Assembly (NCBI GenBank): GCA_002500135.1
Contig: DLSM01000006.1
Location: 184-64,183, forward strand
DNA length: 64,000 nucleotides
Source of the DNA: Christensenella sp. UBA7862
GTDB lineage: Bacteria > Bacillota > Clostridia > Christensenellales > UBA1242
Direction: 5' to 3'
Part shown: positions 53,164-60,724 of the stretch, piece after piece
Layout: the number at the start of each line of letters is the position of its first letter
How positions within the stretch are numbered: the first letter of the stretch is position 1
Notes under the pieces: generated by a model
The model's input: only the letters and a program-made list of their open reading frames with translations
Told to the model about the DNA's origin: nothing
Database searches by the model: none
Program-made: the position numbers and the translations under genes

Positions 53164-53312
53164 AATTTACTCCCTAGTATTATTTCACTACTTTGCGAAA
53201 TTATTTTACTCAGCAAGATTTTTGTAAAAGCAGACTGTTCGCAAAAAGAAAAATTTTCAAATACAACACGTCACAATTTGATAATCTTTTTTCTCGTCTT
53301 CTCACTCATTTC

Positions 53313-53327
53313 CAAAGTGACACTTTG
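53313..53327. promoter_or_regulatory. Palindrome CAAAGTG-A-CACTTTG in the giant-gene leader
   Basis: Perfect 7-base arms surround one central base, between the predicted promoters and the start codon of the giant gene. A half-copy (AAAGTGACA) occurs near 53449-53459 beside the upstream promoter. This could be a regulator binding site; the regulator is unknown. Confidence 0.4.
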
Positions 53328-53371
53328 CAGCACAATGAATTACCCAAATCTAAGATGAGGTTGCCATGCAA

Positions 53372-53399
53372 AGTTTAATTGCCTCTTTCCGTTTGTCAA
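53372..53399 (-). promoter_or_regulatory. Candidate promoter P1 of the giant gene
   Basis: On the minus strand, a perfect TTGACA (53399-53394), 16 bases, then TAAACT (53377-53372). The leader would be about 200 bases. Confidence 0.5.
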
Positions 53400-53416
53400 G
53401 CCACTTCTACGATATA

Positions 53417-53446
53417 ATTTTACCATATAAAGCATATAAAATACAA
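53417..53446 (-). promoter_or_regulatory. Candidate promoter P2 of the giant gene
   Basis: On the minus strand, TTGTAT (53446-53441), 18 bases, then TAAAAT (53422-53417). It is an alternative or second start site. Confidence 0.45.
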
Positions 53447-53588
53447 ACAAAAGTGACACATTTTTACAATTTTTTTAATATATTTTTGGGTAAATTTGCT
53501 TGACATTTTTTATTAAATTTTTATCCTATTTTTTGTGCATAATTGGGCAAATTATTTAATCGTTTTTGGACTGCTTTATACACAAAAG

Positions 53589-53619
53589 TTATCCACAATT
53601 TTTGTCATTTTGTGGATAA
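53589..53619. other. Inverted pair of DnaA-box sequences
   Basis: TTATCCACAA (53589-53598) faces TTGTGGATAA (53610-53619). Both contain the consensus DnaA 9-mer. The pair borders a very AT-rich stretch. There is no T-run, so this copy is less like a terminator than the similar element at 18942-18979. Confidence 0.5.
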
Positions 53620-53629
53620 TTCTCTTGCA

Positions 53630-53984
53630 AAATATTCTTCTCCGTCTTATCAGTCACTCGAGATTCTCAAAATCTTGAACTTTCCCAACCCTTCATTCAG
53701 ATTGTGTTTTGAGAATACATAAAAATATCAGCCATTGCATATCAACCAATCAATCAAGTCAGAAAATCTTGTCTTTTGTTTTGTCAATTTTGCAGACTTA
53801 TATTTTGTATGCTCGACCGCTTGTTCGGGGTATGTTATTTCTTAAATACTACTCATCATGCAACATTATCAAACTATTAACACAATTTTGCGAACAGTAA
53901 GTCGGGCGATATACTTCGCTTGTGGCCGTGCAATTAGGCTGTTTGACTTCATGTTATACAAATATAACGACTGATTGGGTTTTT
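53630..53984 (+). ncRNA. Candidate structured RNA (unidentified)
   Basis: A possible promoter TTGCAA-17-TATCAG lies at 53625-53653. Downstream are a 10-pair perfect stem ATTCTCAAAA/TTTTGAGAAT (53663-53672 with 53707-53716) and a nested fold closed by CAGT/ACTG (53895-53898 with 53970-53973). Inside that fold, AAGTC/GACTT holds two hairpins (53904-53921 and 53924-53940), and a GTTATA/TATAAC hairpin follows. A short T-run ends the region at 53980-53984. I could not match it to 6S RNA, RNase P RNA, tmRNA, SRP RNA or a known riboswitch by eye. Confidence 0.25.
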
Positions 53985-54093
53985 AGTATATATTCACAAA
54001 ACGGAGCCTTTTTGCATATATTTTTTGCTGTTGTGCAATATTTATGTTTATTAAGTTTTCTATATTAATTTTATAAATAGTCAGAGAAATTGC

Positions 54094-54124
54094 TTGACAA
54101 ATGTTAAAAAAAGTAAGATATTAT
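54094..54124 (+). promoter_or_regulatory. Candidate promoter of the ABC exporter operon
   Basis: TTGACA (54094-54099) is followed by TATTAT (54119-54124) with a long 19-base spacer, about 66 bases before the first start codon. Confidence 0.5.
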
Positions 54125-54190
54125 GTAGCACAAAAAACAAAAATTTACATATTTTTGTAAAAGAAAAATTGGTTTAAAGGAGAAAATGAT

Positions 54191-55927
54191 ATGATTAAAA
54201 AACTTGCAAAGTCCATTCGAGAATACAAAAAGTCGGCTATTCTCACTTCAGTTTTTGTCATGCTTGAAGTTGTTTTGGAAGTGCTTATTCCATATGTTAT
54301 GGCAAGTTTGATTGACGAAGGCGTGTCGGGCGGCAATATGCCTGTGACGTTAAAATTTGGACTTATCCTCAGCCTTATGGCAATTATGTCACTTGTGTTT
54401 GGCTTTCTGTCGGGCAGTTTTTGTGCTACAGCAAGTGCAGGCTTTTCAAAAAATTTGAGGAAAGATATGTTCAGAAAAATTCAAACTTTTTCATTTTCTA
54501 ACATTGACAAATACTCCTCTGCTGGACTTGTTACAAGACTTACAACTGACGTTTCATATGTTCAAAATGCGTTTCAAATGCTTATTCGTCTTGCAATTCG
54601 TGCGCCACTTATGCTCATTTTTACAATGATTATGACCATTTCCATAAACGCACAGCTTGCCATTGTCTTTGCTGTGGCGGGACCTGTTTTGTGTGGGCTG
54701 CTTTATCTTGTTTTAAGGAAAGTTCACCCATCATTTAAGAAAGTTATTCAAGAATATGAAGACCTAAACAGAATTGTTGAAGAAAACGTCAGAGGGGCGA
54801 GAGTTGTGAAAGCCTATGTTCGTGAGGAGCATGAAATTGAAAAGTTTGATGTGACAAGCGAGCAAATTTACAAAGACTACTCGCACGCAAGAAAACTTAT
54901 GGCACTGAACTCACCTATTATGTCAGCGACCATTTACGCTTGCTTACTTGTTATATCTTTCCTTGGGGCAAAGATTATTGTAAACTCTGGCGGGACTGCA
55001 CTTGAGTGCGGGCAACTTACAACAATGTTTTCTTACACAATGCAAATTTTATCTTCGCTTATGATACTATCATTCGTCTTAATGGGCTTTACAATTTCCC
55101 GTCCTTCTGCAGAGAGAATTGTGGAAATTTTGGACGAAGTTCCTGCAATTAAAAACCCAGAAAACCCAGTTATGAAAGTGAAAAACGGCGACATTGACTT
55201 TGAAAATGTGTCATTTAGTTACAAAGACGACATTTCAAAATTGTGCTTAAAAGACGTAGATTTGCACATAAAATCGGGCGAAACAATCGGCATTTTGGGT
55301 GCAACGGGCAGTTCCAAAACAACGCTTGTATCACTCATTCCCCGCCTTTTTGACGCAACAAGTGGGGATGTTTTGGTCGGCGGCAAGAATGTGAAAGAGT
55401 ATGACCTAACAGTTCTCCGTGACAGTGTTTCCATGGTTTTGCAGAAAAATGTTTTGTTCTCGGGAACGGTGAAAGAAAACTTGCTTTGGGGCAACAAAGA
55501 CGCAACGGACGAAGAAATAAAACAAGCGTGTGACATTGCATGTGCAAGCGAATTTGTGGAAAAAATGCCAGACAAGTATGACACTCACATTGAGCAAGGC
55601 GGAAGCAACGTCAGCGGCGGACAAAAGCAAAGACTTTGCATCGCTCGGGCGCTTCTAAAAAAGCCAAAAATTCTTATTCTTGACGACTCGACCAGCGCAG
55701 TTGACACAAAAACTGATGCAAAAATTAAAAAGGCGTTGCGAGAAACAATGCCAAAAGTTACAAAAATTATTATTGCTCAAAGGGTTTCTAGCGTGCAAGA
55801 CGCAGACAGAATTGTTATTCTTGACGGCGGGAAAATTGTTGCCGTTGGCTCGCACAAGGAACTTTTGAAAACAAGCGAATTATATAAAGATATTTATGAC
55901 TCACAGACCAAAAAAGGAGGAAAATAA
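54191..55927 (+). CDS. Heterodimeric ABC exporter subunit with degenerate ATP site
   Basis: This 578-residue type IV (exporter) ABC protein has a six-helix transmembrane domain (residues 1-310) and a nucleotide-binding domain (about 330-570). It probably pairs with the next gene's product to export a drug, lipid or peptide. Canonical ABC features are the signature VSGGQKQRL and the D-loop SAVD. Three key positions deviate. Walker A reads G-A-T-G-S-S-K-T, with S375 where a glycine is normal. The catalytic glutamate after Walker B is D499 (ILDDS). The H-loop histidine is Q530 (IAQR). Asp and Gln at the last two are known in the degenerate site of TM287/288- and BmrCD-like heterodimers. AAAGGAG precedes the ATG by 8 bases. 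Confidence 0.92.
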   Translation: MIKKLAKSIREYKKSAILTSVFVMLEVVLEVLIPYVMASLIDEGVSGGNMPVTLKFGLILSLMAIMSLVFGFLSGSFCATASAGFSKNLRKDMFRKIQTFSFSNIDKYSSAGLVTRLTTDVSYVQNAFQMLIRLAIRAPLMLIFTMIMTISINAQLAIVFAVAGPVLCGLLYLVLRKVHPSFKKVIQEYEDLNRIVEENVRGARVVKAYVREEHEIEKFDVTSEQIYKDYSHARKLMALNSPIMSATIYACLLVISFLGAKIIVNSGGTALECGQLTTMFSYTMQILSSLMILSFVLMGFTISRPSAERIVEILDEVPAIKNPENPVMKVKNGDIDFENVSFSYKDDISKLCLKDVDLHIKSGETIGILGATGSSKTTLVSLIPRLFDATSGDVLVGGKNVKEYDLTVLRDSVSMVLQKNVLFSGTVKENLLWGNKDATDEEIKQACDIACASEFVEKMPDKYDTHIEQGGSNVSGGQKQRLCIARALLKKPKILILDDSTSAVDTKTDAKIKKALRETMPKVTKIIIAQRVSSVQDADRIVILDGGKIVAVGSHKELLKTSELYKDIYDSQTKKGGK

Positions 55928-55928
55928 C

Positions 55929-57836
55929 ATGGACGACAAAAAGAAAATGCCAAGGGCAAAAAACGCAAAACAGACCATAAAACGAATTTTCTCCTATATG
56001 GGCAAGGGTCAAAAAATTATGCTTTTTGTTGTTGTACTTTGTATTCTTATAAGTTCGGCTACGGGCGTTGTGGCTTCCCTATTTATCAAAAGTTTGATTG
56101 ACAATTACATTACACCCCTTCTTATTGCTGGCGGCGGCGACTTCAATCCTCTTTTAATGCAAATTATCCTCATGGCGTGCATTTTAGGATTTGGGGTGCT
56201 GGCGAGTTATGTTTACAACTACTTTATGGTCATAATTTCCCAAAGTATTTTGAAGAAAATTCGTGACGATATGTTTAGAAAAATGCAAAAATTACCCGTT
56301 AAATATTTTGACTCGCACACACACGGCGACATAATGAGCCACTTCACAAACGACACTGACTCGCTTGAAAGCATGCTTTGCCAAAGCGTTCCTCAGATAA
56401 TTTCGTCTGTGGCAACGGTCATAATGGTGTTCTTCGCGATGCTGTATCTAAGCATTTATCTTACACTTGTTGTGCTGGCGTTCCTTTTTGGAATGATGAT
56501 AATTGTGAAAAATCTTGGTGCAAAAAGCGGAAAATATTTCGTGGCACAGCAACAAACATATGGCAAAACAACGGGCTTTGTGGAAGAAATGCTAAATGGG
56601 CAGAAAGTTATTAAAGTTTTCAATCACGAGCCAGAAACAATCGAAAATTTTGACAAAGTAAACGAAGAATTGTGCTTTAATTCCACAAAAGCAAACAAAT
56701 ATGCGAACATTTTTATGCCAATTATGGGCAATTTGAGCCACTTACAATATGTTGTTATTGCAATCATCGGTGGGCTTCTTGCAGTTTATGGGGCAAACAA
56801 CCTCACTCTCGTTGGGTTTTCAATAGTCGAAGTTGGAACAATCGCATCATTTCTCCAACTTTCAAGGTCATTTAGCATGCCAATAAGCCAAGTTTCACAA
56901 CAAATGAATTCCATTATTTTGGCACTTGCTGGAGCGGAGAGAATTTTCACGCTTATGGACGAAATGCCAGAAGTGGATAGTGGTGACGTAACATTGGTTC
57001 ACGCAAAGAAAGTTGACGGAAAACTTGTTGAAACGGACGAAAAAACGCAAATTTGGGCATGGAAAGACCCAGAAAGAGCGGAAAATGACCAACTTGTGGA
57101 ACTTCGAGGCGATGTGAGATTTTATGACGTAAATTTTGGATATGAGCCAGACAAAACTATTTTGCACGACATTTCTCTTTACGCAAAACCTGGGCATAAA
57201 ATTGCTTTCGTTGGAGCAACGGGGGCGGGCAAAACGACAATTACAAATTTAATTAACAGGTTTTATGATATCGCAGACGGCAAAATTAAATATGACGGAA
57301 TTGACATAAACAGAATTAAGAAAGACGACCTAAGACACTCTATTGGAATGGTTTTGCAAGACACAAACCTTTTCACTGGAACGATTAAAGAAAATATCCG
57401 CTATGGCAACCTTGACGCCACAGACGAGCAAATTTTTGAAGCGGCAAAACTTGCCAACGCAGACGATTTTATTCAACGTCTTCCACAAGGCTATGACACA
57501 ATGCTAACAGGTGACGGAGCAAACCTCTCTCAAGGACAAAAGCAACTTCTATCCATTGCACGAGCAACTGTTGCAAACGCTCCAGTTATGATTCTCGATG
57601 AAGCAACATCAAGCATTGACACCCACACTGAAGCACTTGTGCAGCAAGGCATGGATAGTCTTATGCACGGCAGAACAGTTTTCGTTATTGCCCACAGATT
57701 GTCAACCGTTCAAAATTCAAACGTTATTATGGTTCTTGAAAATGGCAGAATAATTGAAAAAGGCACACACGAAGATTTGATTGCACAACATGGCAGATAT
57801 TATGAACTATATTCTGGTGCGTTTGAACTTGAATAA
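55929..57836 (+). CDS. Heterodimeric ABC exporter subunit with catalytic ATP site
   Basis: This 635-residue partner of the preceding subunit has an extra N-terminal segment (MDDKKKMPRAKNAKQTIKR), six transmembrane helices and a nucleotide-binding domain from about residue 395. The motifs are complete: Walker A GATGAGKT with K435, signature LSQGQ, Walker B followed by the catalytic E558 (ILDEATSSID), and the H-loop H589 (IAHR). An insertion of about 40 residues rich in Glu and Asp (VHAKKVDGKLVETDEKTQ region) sits between the membrane and ATPase domains. ATG 55929 is the start, because AGGAGG lies just before it and only one base separates it from the upstream stop. An earlier in-frame start inside the first gene has no such site. 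Confidence 0.94.
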   Translation: MDDKKKMPRAKNAKQTIKRIFSYMGKGQKIMLFVVVLCILISSATGVVASLFIKSLIDNYITPLLIAGGGDFNPLLMQIILMACILGFGVLASYVYNYFMVIISQSILKKIRDDMFRKMQKLPVKYFDSHTHGDIMSHFTNDTDSLESMLCQSVPQIISSVATVIMVFFAMLYLSIYLTLVVLAFLFGMMIIVKNLGAKSGKYFVAQQQTYGKTTGFVEEMLNGQKVIKVFNHEPETIENFDKVNEELCFNSTKANKYANIFMPIMGNLSHLQYVVIAIIGGLLAVYGANNLTLVGFSIVEVGTIASFLQLSRSFSMPISQVSQQMNSIILALAGAERIFTLMDEMPEVDSGDVTLVHAKKVDGKLVETDEKTQIWAWKDPERAENDQLVELRGDVRFYDVNFGYEPDKTILHDISLYAKPGHKIAFVGATGAGKTTITNLINRFYDIADGKIKYDGIDINRIKKDDLRHSIGMVLQDTNLFTGTIKENIRYGNLDATDEQIFEAAKLANADDFIQRLPQGYDTMLTGDGANLSQGQKQLLSIARATVANAPVMILDEATSSIDTHTEALVQQGMDSLMHGRTVFVIAHRLSTVQNSNVIMVLENGRIIEKGTHEDLIAQHGRYYELYSGAFELE

Positions 57837-57863
57837 ATATTATATTTTTGTTAATTTTGCACA

Positions 57864-57892
57864 TTGAAATCCCCTTTTTTGCGTGATATAAT
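57864..57892 (+). promoter_or_regulatory. Near-consensus promoter of the small unknown gene
   Basis: TTGAAA (57864-57869), 17 bases, then perfect TATAAT (57887-57892). Initiation near 57899 fits the ribosome binding site GAGAGGGG and ATG at 57920. It rules out the in-frame ATG at 57893. Confidence 0.85.
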
Positions 57893-57919
57893 ATGGACAA
57901 TAAAAGAGAGGGGAATAAA

Positions 57920-58303
57920 ATGAGAAATGATAATATAAAGGTTGAATTTGTTAATAGGAAGATTAAGCAGTTACAAAAGGAGATAAACAGTTATCTTCGC
58001 AATGGTGGAGAACTTGAATTTATGAAATATTGCGACCAAGACCTTTATCTTGATTGCAAAAAGACGATTCGTCTTGTGCGTGATGTGTATGCAATTTATG
58101 TAAAATCTGTAAGAGGTCTGCTTTCTATCTTAGGTTATGAATACAAAGTAAATTCTTGTCTTTATGACATTGATGACTTTGACAGATATGACGAAGCATA
58201 TAAAGTTAGAATTAGAGATAGCTACAACGAATATCTTGATAGCAATGACTTGACTGACGACAATGGTTATTCAATTTATGCAAGTTATGACTATGCAAGA
58301 TAA
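57920..58303 (+). CDS. Small hypothetical protein, Tyr/Asp-rich C-terminus
   Basis: This 127-residue protein belongs to no family I recognise. The N-terminal half is predicted helical and charged (VEFVNRKIKQLQKEINSYL), followed by a middle helix (TIRLVRDVYAIYVKSVRGLLSIL). The last 45 residues are rich in Tyr and Asp (YDIDDFDRYDEAYKVR, YASYDYAR). There is no signal peptide or transmembrane helix. The gene has its own near-consensus promoter and a strong terminator, so it is a monocistronic and perhaps well-expressed unit. Its role is unknown. Confidence 0.7.
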   Translation: MRNDNIKVEFVNRKIKQLQKEINSYLRNGGELEFMKYCDQDLYLDCKKTIRLVRDVYAIYVKSVRGLLSILGYEYKVNSCLYDIDDFDRYDEAYKVRIRDSYNEYLDSNDLTDDNGYSIYASYDYAR

Positions 58304-58349
58304 TTCACAAACTCTTCTCATAATGCGGAAAGTAGAAAATATAAATTTA

Positions 58350-58382
58350 GAAAAAATCTCACAAAATTGTGAGATTTTTTTA
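58350..58382. terminator. Strong bidirectional Rho-independent terminator
   Basis: AAAAAATCTCACAA pairs with TTGTGAGATTTTTT around a two-base centre. It lies after the small unknown gene (plus) and about 120 bases after tex (minus). Confidence 0.88.
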
Positions 58383-58503
58383 CAATTATAAGTATTGTTT
58401 TGCCCATTTTCAAACAATAATTTTTTGTGAAATTTATTAACGAATTTAAGTGAAATAAACAACTCATATTCATTAAAACTTTATCTCATTTGAAATCAAT
58501 GTT

Positions 58504-60687
58504 TTACTCGTTTGAAACTCTTATTTCATCTTGGTCTTCATTTGCTTTTCTGATTGAAAGACCAATTCTTTGCTTTTGAAGGTCAATGGAGATAACTTTA
58601 ACCTTGACCACTTGACCGACTGTCAATTCCTCACTTGGGTGTTTTATATATCTATCGCACACTTCGGAAATGTGGACAAGTCCGTCTTGGTGAACACCGA
58701 TGTCAACAAATGCCCCAAAGTCAATAACGTTTCGCACTGTTCCCTTCATAATCATGCCAACTTTCAAATCTTCAATGCTCATGACATCACTTCTGAGTTC
58801 TGGTTTTGGAAGGTCGTCACGAATATCTCTGCCCGGTTTTAGAAGTTCCTTTATTATGTCGTCAAGGGTTGGCACGCCAACGCCACATTCCTTTGCAACG
58901 TTGTCTTCGCCTTTTGCTCCAACAAGTCGAGGAAGATTTTGAATAGCGTCTGTTCCAATGTCTTTTTCGCTCATGCCAAAGAGTTTGAGAAGTTTCTTTG
59001 TGGCGTCATATGTTTCTGGGTGAACGCCTGTGTTGTCCAAAATATTCTTTTCATTTGGGATACGCAAGAAGCCTGCACATTGCTCGTATGCTTTTGCACC
59101 AAGTTTTGGCACATTCAAAAGGTCTTTACGTTCAACAAATTTGCCGTTAGATTTTCTGTATTCCACAATATTTTTTGCAATGCCTGCATTAAGTCCTGAA
59201 ATATGTTCCAAAAGTTTGTAACTTGCTGTGTTTAGGTCAACACCAACAGAGTTTACACAATCTTCAACAACGCCATCAAGCACTGTGGAAAGTCGTTTTT
59301 GCGGCATATCGTGTTGATATTGCCCAACGCCGATAGATTTTACGTCAATTTTGATAAGTTCTGCAAGTGGGTCTTGAAGACGTCTTGCAATGCTCACTGC
59401 ACTTCTTGTCGTGACGTCATATTCTGGAAATTCCTCTGCCCCAAGTTTTGAAGCACTGTAAACTGACGCTCCTGCCTCATTTACAACCATATATTCCACT
59501 TTGCGTGGAAGTTTTTTGATAAGATTGCTAACAAAAATTTCACTTTCTTTGCTGGCTGTGCCGTTTCCGATTGAGATTGCGTCAACTTTATGCTTCATAA
59601 TCAGATTTGTCAAAACTTCTTCTGATTTTTCAATTTGATTGTGTGGTGGGGTTGGATAGATAACAGTTTTGTCAATGACGTTGCCGTTTGCGTCAATAAC
59701 TGCCACTTTGCAGCCCGTTCTGTATGCTGGGTCAAGACCTAAGATAACTTTATCTTTCAAAGGTGGTTGCATAAGGAGTGGTTTAAGATTTACTTCAAAC
59801 ATTTTGATTGCTTGTTCGTTTGCCACGTCTGTAAGATTGTTTCTAAGTTCTCTTACAAGTGATGGCAGAATAAGTCTGTCAAAGCTGTCCTCAATGGCAT
59901 TTTTCATAAAGTCCCCAAAAGTGCCGTTTTTGACAAGCACTTCGTCACTTATGAGTTCAATGCACTTTTCATTATTTGTTTCAACGTCAACTTTTAGGCA
60001 GTCGTCCTTTTCGCCACGATTGATTGCCAAAATTCTGTGGCTTGGAATTTTGTTCACTGGTTCTTTGTAGTTTTCATAAGTCTGATAGATAAGATATTTT
60101 TCACCTGGTTTTAGGGTGGTGACAATTTGAGCAGATTCTGCTAAAAATTCCCTTAAAATCTTTCTTATGTCTGCATTGTCAGAAATCATTTCTGCAATAA
60201 TATCCGAAGCACCAGCAACTGCTTCTTCGGCAGTTTTGACGCCTTTTTCTTCGTTTATATATTCTTTAGCGATTTCCAAAATGTCACGTGTATCTTTTTG
60301 TGCAAACAAAATTTCTGCCAAAGGCTTAAGTCCTTTTGCTTCTGCGATTGTTGCACGAGTTTGTCTTTTTGGACGGAAAGGTCTGTAGATGTCTTCAAGT
60401 TCCGTCATTGTAAGTGCTTTGTCAAGTGCCGCCATAATTTCTGGGGTCATTTTTTCTTGTTCTGTGATAAGTTTGACAATTTCTTCTTTTCGCTTTTCAA
60501 AGTTGCGAAGATAGTCAAGTCTGTCTGCGAAATCTCTTATGACTTGGTCGTCACAACTGCCGTGCATTTCCTTTCTGTAACGGGCAATGAATGGCACTGT
60601 GCAGCCCTCGTCAAGTAGCGAGATAATGTTGTTTGCGTATTCTTGTTTAATGTTAAATTCCAAACTTAATGCTTTTGCAATATCCAT
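58504..60687 (-). CDS. tex: Tex family RNA-binding protein (YqgF, HhH and S1 domains)
   Basis: This 727-residue cytoplasmic protein of the Tex family is thought to act in transcription and RNA metabolism. In order it has an N-terminal helical domain (LSLEFNIKQEYANNIISLLDEG, RYRKEMHG), a YqgF/RNase H-like domain with LGLDPAYRTGCKVAVID (about residue 320), tandem helix-hairpin-helix motifs (LLEHISGLNAGIAKNIVEYR and the KFVERKDLL region), and a C-terminal S1 domain (GMIMKGTVRNVIDFGAFVDIGVHQDGLVHISE, about 650-715). Length and order are normal for the family. AAGGAA precedes the ATG. The gene follows the DUF1015 gene with 37 bases and no terminator, so they are probably one transcript. Confidence 0.95.
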   Translation of the reverse strand: MDIAKALSLEFNIKQEYANNIISLLDEGCTVPFIARYRKEMHGSCDDQVIRDFADRLDYLRNFEKRKEEIVKLITEQEKMTPEIMAALDKALTMTELEDIYRPFRPKRQTRATIAEAKGLKPLAEILFAQKDTRDILEIAKEYINEEKGVKTAEEAVAGASDIIAEMISDNADIRKILREFLAESAQIVTTLKPGEKYLIYQTYENYKEPVNKIPSHRILAINRGEKDDCLKVDVETNNEKCIELISDEVLVKNGTFGDFMKNAIEDSFDRLILPSLVRELRNNLTDVANEQAIKMFEVNLKPLLMQPPLKDKVILGLDPAYRTGCKVAVIDANGNVIDKTVIYPTPPHNQIEKSEEVLTNLIMKHKVDAISIGNGTASKESEIFVSNLIKKLPRKVEYMVVNEAGASVYSASKLGAEEFPEYDVTTRSAVSIARRLQDPLAELIKIDVKSIGVGQYQHDMPQKRLSTVLDGVVEDCVNSVGVDLNTASYKLLEHISGLNAGIAKNIVEYRKSNGKFVERKDLLNVPKLGAKAYEQCAGFLRIPNEKNILDNTGVHPETYDATKKLLKLFGMSEKDIGTDAIQNLPRLVGAKGEDNVAKECGVGVPTLDDIIKELLKPGRDIRDDLPKPELRSDVMSIEDLKVGMIMKGTVRNVIDFGAFVDIGVHQDGLVHISEVCDRYIKHPSEELTVGQVVKVKVISIDLQKQRIGLSIRKANEDQDEIRVSNE

Positions 60688-60724
60688 AATATATTCCTTG
60701 TTTGTATAAAGAGTTTGTGTAAAT

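Larger units (their letters stand above)
53164..54190. other. 1 kb intergenic region upstream of the giant gene and ABC operon
   Basis: These divergent upstream regions contain no convincing protein gene. The left half holds the giant gene's leader, a palindrome and promoters. The middle (53450-53580) is extremely AT-rich and is followed by an inverted DnaA-box pair. The right half contains several nested hairpins and a less AT-rich pocket (53890-53950), listed as a candidate RNA, and then the ABC operon promoter. Confidence 0.6.

Noticed and set aside
20299..53163. Dense tandem-looking DNA repeats suggestive of a CRISPR array or satellite
   Set aside because: The repetition is at codon level (GG[AG]-hydrophobic-Y and GW/YAxW motifs) with variable spacing and divergent codons inside one open frame. 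There are no equal-length repeats and spacers.
20461..53163. Many plus-strand open frames opposite the giant gene (for example 24425-24940 and 52413-53358)
   Set aside because: They are low-complexity antisense images of the repeated minus-strand codons, lack ribosome binding sites and stop at random positions.
53709..53900. Plus-strand frame of 63 codons in the intergenic region
   Set aside because: It opens at a TTG without ribosome binding site and lies across a strong hairpin; composition is not protein-like.
53440..53984. Chromosomal origin of replication
   Set aside because: There are only two DnaA boxes, and no dnaA, dnaN, rpmH or similar neighbours; the boxes recur elsewhere in the window.
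53630..53984. 6S RNA, RNase P RNA, tmRNA or SRP RNA
   Set aside because: None of the conserved cores of these RNAs could be recognised on either strand, so only an unidentified structured RNA is proposed.
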